Shown here piece after piece: positions 1 to 4,634 of a stretch of 6,414 bases of DNA. The stretch comes from Deltaproteobacteria bacterium. GTDB lineage: Bacteria; Desulfobacterota; SM23-61. Below the pieces are notes generated by a model. That model was not told where the DNA came from and ran no database searches. It saw only the letters and a list, made by a program, of their open reading frames with translations. Location of the stretch: assembly GCA_029857975.1 (NCBI GenBank), contig JAOUFX010000184.1, forward strand, positions 1 through 6,414, read 5' to 3'. The number at the start of each line of letters is the position of its first letter. Within the stretch, counting starts at the first letter, position 1. The position numbers and the translations under genes are program-made.

Positions 1-906
1 GGCAAATACCCTCCAATCATGAGTGAAATTTCTAACGCTTCAATCTTTAAGGGAGAAAATATCACAATCCTCAAGGAGGATATGATTGAAGCTCTTAAGC
101 CTAACGAGAGAGAGCTACAGGAAAAAATTGGCGACCCCAGCGCGACTATTCCGGTTGACAAGAAAGGAGCCGATATTCTCTATGTATCACTGCCTGGCTC
201 ATATAGCATTGTGTCAGCGGCCATCATCTTTCACGGGGCCCGTGCTAATTGGACACTATCTCTCTATGAACCCGCAAACTTTGGTTATTTTCTGGGAGAC
301 ACCGAAAAGGCCGTTGCCACTGCTAAGCGGATTATCGATGAGGCAAAGCGACTGGAGGTGAAGGAAGTTGTAATATCCGAGTGCGGCCATGGTTTCCGGG
401 TGATGAAGTGGCTCTGTGAGGCCTGGTCTAAAGAAAAGAATCCCTTTAAAGTAGGATGTATTTTGGAAGTCATGGCCAGATACATTAAAGAAGGACGAAT
501 TCGTCTAAACCGAGACCAAATCCAGGAGGCGTTGACGTATCATGATCCATGTCAGCTTGCCAGGAATGGCGGTATTTATGAGGAGCCCCGGTATATCTTA
601 AAACAGATAGCCACGGACTTTCGTGAACTAACACCCAATCGCGAGAAGAATTGGTGTTGCGGCGGCGGCGGCGGTCTGCAGGCTGAGCCTGAACTTGACG
701 ATTTCAGGCTTAAAACAGGGGAGAAGAAGGTAGAGCAAATCAGGAATAGCGGTGCTAAGATCGTAGTCGCCCCCTGTGACAATTGCCGTCTCCAGTTGGA
801 AGATTTGAATAAGAAGCATAATCTGGATATCAGAGTCTGTTCGGTTATGGAACTGGTTGCTGATACAATGGTTATTTCTAAACCCGTATTTCCTAGATCA
901 AATTAG
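1..906 (+). CDS. Heterodisulfide reductase-like (Fe-S)-binding protein, CCG domain, C-terminal part (5' partial)
   Basis: The frame is open to the left edge (GKYPPI before the first ATG at 19), so the true start is outside and ATG 19 is probably internal. Numbering from ATG 19, the motif YHDPC at 174-178, CCGGGGG at 213-219 and CDNC at 253-256 form C-X34-CC-X38-CxxC. This is the cysteine-rich CCG motif of HdrB/HdrD/DsrK/GlpC-type proteins, which in HdrB ligates a non-cubane [4Fe-4S] cluster. SECGH at 120-124 probably belongs to the preceding CCG unit. By family, the protein passes electrons or reduces a disulfide in a cytoplasmic or membrane-attached redox complex of sulfate reducers and syntrophs. 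The exact partner cannot be told because the N-terminal part, which in many homologues carries ferredoxin-type clusters or membrane helices, is missing. It ends in TAG at 904-906. The next gene lies 182 bp away with its own signals, so this is probably the last gene of its operon. Confidence 0.88.
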   Translation, partial: GKYPPIMSEISNASIFKGENITILKEDMIEALKPNERELQEKIGDPSATIPVDKKGADILYVSLPGSYSIVSAAIIFHGARANWTLSLYEPANFGYFLGDTEKAVATAKRIIDEAKRLEVKEVVISECGHGFRVMKWLCEAWSKEKNPFKVGCILEVMARYIKEGRIRLNRDQIQEALTYHDPCQLARNGGIYEEPRYILKQIATDFRELTPNREKNWCCGGGGGLQAEPELDDFRLKTGEKKVEQIRNSGAKIVVAPCDNCRLQLEDLNKKHNLDIRVCSVMELVADTMVISKPVFPRSN

Positions 907-980
907 AGCTGATCAAGATGGGGGGACATATTTTGTGCCGTGTTCAGCAGATTATTTTTGAGCGGCTGATGTTGAATGAC

Positions 981-997
981 TTTAGACGTAGTCTAAA
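981..997. repeat. Perfect 7-3-7 palindrome upstream of the small gene
   Basis: TTTAGAC-GTA-GTCTAAA is an exact inverted repeat with a 3-base centre, 91 bp upstream of the ATG at 1089 and 75 bp past the stop of the preceding gene. It could be an operator for a dimeric regulator or a weak AT-rich hairpin ending the upstream transcript. The stem is too short and lacks a proper T-run for a confident terminator call. Confidence 0.4.
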
Positions 998-1062
998 ATA
1001 TTTCTGATAACAGCAATGAAGGTGGGGATGCCTCATTACAAATTGAAATGAAGAATGTAAGG

Positions 1063-1075
1063 TATAATTTATAAT
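1063..1075 (+). promoter_or_regulatory. Two overlapping-phase TATAAT boxes (candidate -10 elements)
   Basis: TATAAT occurs exactly at 1063-1068 and again at 1070-1075, immediately upstream of the ribosome binding site. Upstream candidates TTGAAA (1043-1048) and TTACAA (1036-1041) are spaced 14 and 21 bases from the first box, neither optimal, so the -35 is weak. Use of either box would put the transcript start very near the ribosome binding site. AT-richness alone could produce such boxes. Confidence 0.3.
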
Positions 1076-1083
1076 AGGAGGTG
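1076..1083 (+). promoter_or_regulatory. Strong Shine-Dalgarno sequence for the 86-codon gene
   Basis: AGGAGGTG sits 5 bases before the ATG at 1089. It matches the anti-Shine-Dalgarno almost fully and fixes the start codon. It is the best ribosome binding site in the window and the main evidence that this small frame is a real gene. Confidence 0.85.
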
Positions 1084-1088
1084 CAAGT

Positions 1089-1349
1089 ATGGATAAATGT
1101 GGCAAGTCTCGTGATACGGATAAATTAATCACTCCTGGCACTAAGGTAAGAATTTCAGAAAATGCTGAGGAGGAGGCCCCGGATACACAAGGTGAAACGT
1201 TGATTAGGTCAAAACATGCTGGTGAAGAAGGCAAATATATAGAGGATATAGTCACACAATGTAAAGTTCGATTTGCGGTAATAGAATTAGCTGACGGGAC
1301 ACGAGTCCCCATCCGCAAACAGTATATTGATCCCCTTACCCGTAAGTAG
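1089..1349 (+). CDS. Small hypothetical protein, 86 aa, possibly SH3-like fold
   Basis: I do not recognise the family. The start is fixed by AGGAGGTG five bases upstream; the frame ends at TAG 1347-1349. The protein is charged and hydrophilic with no signal peptide or membrane segment, so it is probably cytoplasmic. The first ~35 residues are rich in acidic residues (ENAEEEAPD at 24-32). Residues 12-22 (KLITPGTKVRI) and the C-terminal half (VRFAVIELADGTRVPIRKQYIDPL) alternate like small beta-barrels, and the ending 'ELADGTRVPIRKQYIDP' resembles the last strands of SH3/KOW-like domains; that reading is an inference. Cysteines at 4 and 58 have no metal-binding spacing. The gene stands alone: 182 bp from the preceding Fe-S protein gene and followed by decayed DNA, with two TATAAT boxes just upstream. 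An opposite-strand frame overlaps it but has no ribosome binding site. Confidence 0.7.
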   Translation: MDKCGKSRDTDKLITPGTKVRISENAEEEAPDTQGETLIRSKHAGEEGKYIEDIVTQCKVRFAVIELADGTRVPIRKQYIDPLTRK

Positions 1350-1417
1350 AAAAGGTACCTCCTGACGCTTGAGGCCTCTCTGACAGAGAAGACCGAACTT
1401 AAATATTGGGCTTCTTG

Positions 1418-1774
1418 TTAGTAGCTCTTGACAGATATACTGTGGCTTGCTTCGCCCGTGCGAGCAAATCGTGATTGACGAGGTAAGGAGCAAAAGGCAG
1501 CGGCGTGAAGCTCATCCACGGCCCGAAACAGGGCAGCGTCAAACGGATCCCATCCCGGAGCATCGGGCTCTTTCGTAATGTTCACAATTTTCTGCGATGT
1601 CTATCCCGCCTGTTGTCCGATACGGGTATGCTGTCCGAATTCATATTCCGATTGGCAAGGCCAGCCGATTCGTAATATCAATATTTCGCGGTCCCGAGCG
1701 GGAAGGGTGGATTGGTTTAATATATAACCGGTGAAATATTTCAAAAAAATTGAACTTTTGTCATCTGCTGAGAC
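1418..1774 (-). pseudogene. Carboxymuconolactone decarboxylase (CMD/AhpD-like) family pseudogene, truncated at both ends
   Basis: Read on the minus strand, one frame gives FTGYILNQS, then LPARDREILILRIGW (1705-1661), CQSEYEFGQHTRIG (1657-1616), an in-frame TAG at 1603-1601, then [17 protein letters not shown] (1570-1520) and VDELHAAAF (1519-1493). The order and wording match the conserved core of CMD-family proteins, whose members include AhpD-like peroxidases and lactone decarboxylases; the C-x-S...E...H pattern is the usual reactive region. The frame is otherwise unbroken, so the TAG is one lesion. Similarity fades after 1493, where the usual C-terminal VGQY-type segment is absent; the frame runs on to TAA at 1420-1418 with unrelated residues. 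Upstream, the frame is lost exactly at 1775, the tip of an IS1182-like remnant, so about the first 40-60 residues of the family are missing. Family recognition is from memory of the conserved motifs. Confidence 0.8.
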
Positions 1775-1784
1775 TGTCGAAAAA
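1775..1784 (+). repeat. Left terminal inverted repeat of the IS1182-like remnant
   Basis: TGTCGAAAAA; the exact reverse complement is at 2204-2213. Identity stops after 10 bases in both directions, with only scattered matches further inward. Confidence 0.7.
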
Positions 1785-1973
1785 GGTATAAAACTTCATA
1801 TTTAGTCCCTTCTCAGGAATTTCTTCTTCTGTCTGCTCAGCGTTTTCTTCTGATTTTATCGTTTCTCAATATATTTTTATTTTGAAAGCTGATTTTGTTT
1901 AGAAAAGAATGAAATTGTGATAGAAAGAATCGGCGCTAAATCGATTTTCACTTATATAGGATTGGAAAAAGCG

Positions 1974-2175
1974 ATGGCCAAGTGTAAGCCGTATGATTAT
2001 TCCCAGCGGGTGATGATTCCGGTATTCTTGGAAGAGCAGTTGGTACGGGGAACATTAGAGTTTGCGATTCAGACATTTGCCTAAAGGGGCGATATGGAAG
2101 CAGATAGATGCGGTGCAGAAAGAAAATAGAAGTTGGAATAGTTTTTCAAAAGAATTTTCTGAAGAATTCTTTTGA
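1974..2175 (+). pseudogene. IS1182 family transposase, N- and C-terminal stubs joined out of frame
   Basis: ATG 1974 begins MAKCKPYDYSQRVMIPVFLE and continues EQLVRGTLEFAI, the characteristic opening of IS1182-family transposases (family consensus from memory: MAKxKPYDYSQxxMIPVxLExQLxPGTLEFAI). The frame then hits TAA at 2082-2084. From about 2080 a different frame reads PKGAIWKQIDAVQKENRSW and ends SKEFSEEFF-TGA at 2173-2175, which looks like the transposase C-terminus. The whole catalytic middle (DDE residues) is absent, so no active enzyme can be made. The breakpoint lies within about 2065-2095. A possible ribosome binding site AGGAT (1958-1962) remains upstream of the ATG. Confidence 0.75.
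2146..2175. repeat. 11-bp inverted repeat (hairpin) at the transposase stop codon
   Basis: TCAAAAGAATT at 2146-2156 is the exact reverse complement of AATTCTTTTGA at 2165-2175, with an 8-base spacer TTCTGAAG. The right arm contains the TGA stop of the transposase C-terminal stub. It lies about 30 bp inside the right tip and may be a subterminal structure of the element or act as a weak terminator against read-through. Confidence 0.55.
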
Positions 2176-2203
2176 GCCGTGGCGCATATTTTTCAAAAAT
2201 GAG

Positions 2204-2213
2204 TTTTTCGACA
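2204..2213 (-). repeat. Right terminal inverted repeat of the IS1182-like remnant
   Basis: TTTTTCGACA, exact reverse complement of 1775-1784. Marks the right tip of the element; unrelated sequence starts at 2214. Confidence 0.7.
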
Positions 2214-2421
2214 TTTTGAATCGGGATGCATGACTTCTTTCGGTAATCTTCGATCCCTGAAGTATCCCTTGCCCAAACATTAGTAGGTGCAACCTACAAA
2301 TTCCAAAACGAAAAAGACCTATCGATGGGGCATAGAGGGAGAAGTCAAAAGCCAGGGCCAAAAATGATCCTTCCTTTACGTCCAAATGGGAAAGATTGTT
2401 ATACAGGATTGCCATCCACCA
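2214..2421. other. Unassigned DNA between the IS remnant and the DUF4143 stub
   Basis: No gene can be supported. A minus-strand frame opening at ATG 2415 (MAILYNNLSHLDVKEGS...) stays open across the IS boundary to 2146, so its C-terminal third is IS sequence; it has no ribosome binding site and no family I recognise. If the IS interrupted the CMD gene, the missing N-terminus should lie here on the minus strand, but none of the three frames shows it convincingly. A short palindrome GTAGGT-GCA-ACCTAC lies at 2283-2297. Confidence 0.5.
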
Positions 2422-2703
2422 TTAATTTCCCGCGGCATTCTTCCAGTTGTAGCTATAAACGTTTTTGGCTACGGGGAAATTATCTGCTGAGGTGGAAATA
2501 ATTGCTGAGTTTTTAACCGCTGAAGTTAGATCGCCCGCAACTCTTAAAAGAGAGGAGGCGTGCTTGGGCAAAATTGTCATCGCGCTCTTGATCTCGAACA
2601 GATGAAGTTTCTGCCCGAATTCCAATACCAGGTCTACCTCCAAGCCGTCGCGGGTGCGCAGGTAATACAGGGAAGGCATCTGCCCGCAATGGCAGGTTAA
2701 ATT
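2422..2703 (-). pseudogene. C-terminal stub of a DUF4143-type ATP-binding (AAA) protein
   Basis: The minus-strand frame begins after a stop at 2706-2704 and runs to TAA 2424-2422. It reads LYYLRTRDGLEVDLVLE, then KLHLFEIKSAMTI, PKHASSLLRV and SADNFPVAKNVYSYNWKN. This is the end of the C-terminal DUF4143 region, whose D...E-x-K pattern (EVD ... FEIKS) is PD-(D/E)xK-nuclease-like. Full proteins are about 380-450 residues with a Walker A/B AAA module at the N-terminus; that part, some 300 codons, is missing upstream. The nearest methionine, ATG at 2679-2677, has no clear ribosome binding site, so this is a truncated remnant rather than a small gene. A second minus-strand frame (to 2722) overlaps it and reads like an out-of-phase shadow. 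Intact relatives are often acquired or accessory genes, fitting the decayed setting. Confidence 0.75.
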
Positions 2704-2754
2704 TTAAGGGGATATTTTTCACCCTGGGGGCTTAAATTGGGGACGATGGATTAA

Positions 2755-2967
2755 GTGAAAAACAACCCCAAGAAATTGAATCCTAGAACCCTATTCTTAT
2801 TCATTCAGGGGAAGGGGACGGAGGGAATAGATGCAGCATTGAGGATAGATGCCAAAGCGGGGGTCAGTCTCAGCCCCCGAAGGGTAAGGATGATCGCAAT
2901 TTCATCGAAAGAAAAAAAGAAAGAGGGAACCGATTTTTTGGAGTTGGAAGATTTTACAATCGAATAA
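2755..2967 (+). CDS. Doubtful 70-codon ORF, unknown function
   Basis: Starts with GTG 2755 directly after an in-frame TAA, with no recognisable ribosome binding site, and ends at TAA 2965-2967. The middle (IDAALRIDAKAGVSLSPRRV, then RMIAISSKEKKKE) reads like real protein with alternating strands and a basic patch, and the tail is acidic (FLELEDFTIE). I recognise no family. It may be a fragment of an older gene. It overlaps a minus-strand membrane-type ORF at 2902-2967. Confidence 0.25.
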   Translation: MKNNPKKLNPRTLFLFIQGKGTEGIDAALRIDAKAGVSLSPRRVRMIAISSKEKKKEGTDFLELEDFTIE

Positions 2968-3060
2968 ACACAGAGCAACGAGGGGGATGGCAAAAAAGCC
3001 GATAATCAGAGTCAATAGAATATATCGAATGAATCTGTCTTTAGGTGGAGAATCGATCAT
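2902..3060 (-). CDS. Possible 52-aa single-pass membrane protein
   Basis: ATG at 3060-3058, TGA at 2904-2902. The N-terminus is charged (MIDSPPKDRFIRY), followed by a hydrophobic helix at about 14-33 (ILLTLIIGFFAIPLVALCLF) and a Phe/Leu-rich tail (SLFLFFFR, 45-52) coded by a pyrimidine tract that may be non-coding in origin. The pattern fits a small inner-membrane protein, but no family is recognised. Its start overlaps the stop of the preceding 25-codon frame (ATGA-type overlap). AAGGAA lies about 10 bases upstream of the start as a possible ribosome binding site. It lies downstream of, and on the same strand as, the AI-2E-family gene. Confidence 0.3.
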   Translation of the reverse strand: MIDSPPKDRFIRYILLTLIIGFFAIPLVALCLFDCKIFQLQKIGSLFLFFFR

Positions 3061-3134
3061 CGGGCTTCTTCCTTCTTGGTTTGGCCGGCGAAGTTTTTAT
3101 ATTCATCTATTCTAAAGCTTTCCTGGGTATCCAT
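3057..3134 (-). CDS. Possible 25-codon leader-like ORF
   Basis: ATG at 3134-3132, TGA at 3059-3057; product MDTQESFRIDEYKNFAGQTK plus KEEAR. It is hydrophilic, without a membrane segment. Its stop overlaps the ATG of the 52-codon frame in the manner of translationally coupled genes. AGGGA about a dozen bases upstream is a weak ribosome binding site. It is too short for sequence statistics to support on its own. Confidence 0.2.
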   Translation of the reverse strand: MDTQESFRIDEYKNFAGQTKKEEAR

Positions 3135-3177
3135 CAATAGTAATTTTCCCTAAAAACTGGGTTCAAGGGGGTTTGCA

Positions 3178-3219
3178 GTTCGAAGTTCGGAGTACAAATT
3201 AATACTCCGAACGTCGAAC
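3178..3219. repeat. 17-bp imperfect inverted repeat after the AI-2E-family gene
   Basis: Left arm 3178-3194 (GTTCGAAGTTCGGAGTA) and right arm 3203-3219 (TACTCCGAACGTCGAAC) pair at 16 of 17 positions, separated by CAAATTAA. A further partial copy, ACTCCGAAC, follows at 3225-3233 and touches the stop codon of the AI-2E-family gene. On the minus-strand transcript the hairpin starts 13 bases after that stop but has no U-run, so it resembles a REP-type intergenic repeat or mRNA-stabilising structure more than an intrinsic terminator. Confidence 0.7.
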
Positions 3220-3232
3220 GAACCACTCCGAA

Positions 3233-4582
3233 CTATATATTCCGCAAATTCAGTTCTCCCTCAAGCCGCTTTTCCAGTTCTAAAGGAGACACCCGCCCTT
3301 CGGCCACGACTTTTCCGTTGATCTCCAGGACGGGAACACGGGATCCGAAGCGTTCCTTTAAAGCTGGCGAACGATCAACGTCCACCCGGCGGAAATGAAT
3401 TCCCCTGCAGTCAAGTAGCGGCGGTAACAATAATTCAAACTCCTCACAAAGGGGACATCCTTCCCGGGTGTAGAAAATAGGTTCGAGATTACAGCCGCGA
3501 TACAGCAAACTTTCGCGGTAAGCCTGCACGGAATTCTGCACCACTACCCGCAGCGTGGCCGCCACGGGCACGGCTACCACAATACCCGGCAAGCCGAAAA
3601 GCTCACCCCCCAGGAGCAAAGCCACCAGGATCCATACCGGGTGGAGGCCGACTCTTTTTCCTAACAGACGGGGAGTAAGAAACCAGCCGTCCACGCTCTG
3701 CGCCACGGCAAAAGTTACCAGCACGCCAATGACGTGCCTGAAATCCTGGTACTCCACAAAAGTCATGAGGGAAGCGGTGCCGCACCCAAGCACGAACCCC
3801 AGGTACGGAACTAACGAGAACAATCCGGCCAACGGGCCGATCACCAGCGCTAACGGGGCTCGCACGAGCAGAAGGCCGGTGGTATACATGGCTCCCAGAG
3901 CCAGGGCGACCAGCAATTGGCCACGCAGGAAGTCCTTTAAGACCTGGTTTACTTCCCGAACTACTTTTTTCACCGCCGGTAGCACAGGCCGTGGCACGAG
4001 AATCTGGAGGGCGCTTATAAACTTGCGAAAGTCCATGGTTAGATAGGCCGCGATAACCGGAATGAGAACGAGAGATAAAAGAGTGCTGGCAATACCGACC
4101 GCAGAACCGATGATCCCCGCAACCCTACCGACCAGCCGCTGGGCCACAGTAGGAAGGTTTTCCTGAGCCCATTGCGTAAGCCGTTCCTGCAACAGGGCGT
4201 ATGCTTCGGGATAACGTTGTTCCAGGTCTACAAGCAGAGTCCCGACGTACTTCTCTATTACCCCGCGCCAGGCGGGGATCTTCTTTCCGATAAACATCAG
4301 TTCATGCACGACCGCCGGTAGGAATACCAAGAATATCAAAGAGAGGAAGCCGATAAAAAGCAACAGAATCAGCAGGAAACCGAGGATGCGGGGGAGGTGG
4401 TGCTTTTCAAAAAAAGACGCCAGAGGATGGGAGATGTAGGCGACAAGGAACGCCACCAGGACGGGAAAGAGAACTCGCGACCAGGCAAAAAGGACTCCCC
4501 CGGCAAGGACGATGCCACCGATGACCAACAGCATGCGCCAGGTGTTGCCTTGTTTGATTTCATCATTACTGTTTACCGCCAT
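3233..4582 (-). CDS. AI-2E/PerM family membrane protein fused to a glutaredoxin-like domain
   Basis: Residues 1-355 (numbered from the GTG at 4585) are a complete AI-2E family transporter (PF01594, formerly UPF0118): paired helices near 17-52, another at 66-90, a soluble loop at 100-150, then helices from about 153 to 345, including family-like stretches LIPVIAAYLTMDF, GPLAGLFSLVPYLG and DGWFLTPRLLGKRVGLHPVW. A usual family length is about 340-380 residues; here 450. The extra tail, 368-446, is a thioredoxin-fold domain of the glutaredoxin/DUF836 type: IFYTREGCPLC (CxxC at 377-380), VDVDR (401-405), and VPVL with the cis-proline at 418. Family members export AI-2 or act as Na+/H+ antiporters; the substrate here is unknown. 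Three in-frame starts are possible: GTG 4585, ATG 4582 (chosen) and ATG 4534; none has a good ribosome binding site. The gene follows the P-type ATPase gene by 49 bp and has its own promoter. Confidence 0.88.
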   Translation of the reverse strand: MAVNSNDEIKQGNTWRMLLVIGGIVLAGGVLFAWSRVLFPVLVAFLVAYISHPLASFFEKHHLPRILGFLLILLLFIGFLSLIFLVFLPAVVHELMFIGKKIPAWRGVIEKYVGTLLVDLEQRYPEAYALLQERLTQWAQENLPTVAQRLVGRVAGIIGSAVGIASTLLSLVLIPVIAAYLTMDFRKFISALQILVPRPVLPAVKKVVREVNQVLKDFLRGQLLVALALGAMYTTGLLLVRAPLALVIGPLAGLFSLVPYLGFVLGCGTASLMTFVEYQDFRHVIGVLVTFAVAQSVDGWFLTPRLLGKRVGLHPVWILVALLLGGELFGLPGIVVAVPVAATLRVVVQNSVQAYRESLLYRGCNLEPIFYTREGCPLCEEFELLLPPLLDCRGIHFRRVDVDRSPALKERFGSRVPVLEINGKVVAEGRVSPLELEKRLEGELNLRNI

Positions 4583-4594
4583 CACTGTGTCTGG

Positions 4595-4623
4595 AAAATA
4601 TAGGAGATGAGGCCTAATGTCAA
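4595..4623 (-). promoter_or_regulatory. Sigma70-type promoter for the AI-2E/glutaredoxin fusion gene
   Basis: On the minus strand, TTGACA (4623-4618, perfect -35) is followed after 17 bases by TATTTT (4600-4595, 4 of 6 for the -10; an alternative TATATT lies two bases nearer). Transcription would begin near 4588, only about 3-6 bases before GTG 4585/ATG 4582, giving a nearly leaderless mRNA. This agrees with the absence of a Shine-Dalgarno sequence. Confidence 0.55.
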
Positions 4624-4634
4624 GGGAAAATAGT

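Larger units (their letters stand above)
1775..2213 (+). mobile_element. IS1182-like element, internally deleted (MITE-like) remnant
   Basis: The 439-bp unit is bounded by perfect 10-bp terminal inverted repeats, TGTCGAAAAA at 1775-1784 and TTTTTCGACA at 2204-2213. Between them lie a ~190-bp leader, the N-terminal 30-odd codons of an IS1182-family transposase, and in another frame its last ~30 codons ending at TGA 2173-2175. Full elements of this family carry a transposase of about 450-500 residues, so well over 1 kb is missing. Retention of both ends and of the extreme coding termini is the classic layout of a non-autonomous deletion derivative that could be mobilised in trans. I see no clear target duplication: flanks are GAGAC on the left and TTTTG on the right. 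The left tip adjoins the CMD pseudogene. Confidence 0.72.
2707..3177. other. Gene-poor, decayed intergenic stretch
   Basis: About 470 bp with no gene of known family. It contains one weak + strand frame (2755-2967) and two weak minus-strand frames (3057-3134 and 2902-3060), described separately; the + frame and the longer minus frame overlap and cannot both be trusted. Several purine-rich tracts occur at 2808-2830 and 2908-2935. No tRNA-like cloverleaf, direct-repeat array or strong terminator was found by eye. Confidence 0.5.

Noticed and set aside
659..673. GGC-repeat tract resembling a microsatellite
   Set aside because: It encodes the conserved CCGGGGG glycine run of the CCG iron-sulfur domain and needs no repeat explanation.
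944..1318. Minus-strand 124-codon frame
   Set aside because: It lies antisense to the 86-codon gene, which has a near-perfect ribosome binding site; the predicted protein has a composition typical of an antisense shadow and no ribosome binding site of its own.
1377..1389. TCTCTG-A-CAGAGA short palindrome after the 86-codon gene
   Set aside because: Six-base arms with a one-base centre cannot form a normal hairpin loop, and no T-run follows; it is not a terminator.
1399..1489. Minus-strand reading [20 protein letters not shown] ending at TAA 1401-1399
   Set aside because: It looks protein-like and follows the CMD motifs in another phase, hinting at a frameshifted tail, but it does not match the expected CMD C-terminus, so it was not joined to the pseudogene.
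2283..2297. GTAGGT-GCA-ACCTAC palindrome
   Set aside because: Six-base arms are expected by chance at this scale, and there is no gene start nearby to regulate.
2146..2415. Minus-strand 89-codon frame starting MAILYNNLSHLD
   Set aside because: Its last third is IS1182-like sequence including the right terminal repeat and the hairpin, there is no ribosome binding site, and no family is recognisable. It is probably a chance fusion across the IS boundary.
2513..2722. Minus-strand 69-codon frame beginning MKNIPLKFNLPLRADAF
   Set aside because: It overlaps the DUF4143 stub in another phase and reads as an Arg/Gly-rich shadow. A short frameshifted extension of the stub at its start is possible but not supported.
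2988..3119. + strand 43-codon frame beginning MAKKPIIRVNRIY
   Set aside because: The G-run touches the ATG directly, giving no proper ribosome binding spacing, and it is antisense to the more protein-like membrane ORF.
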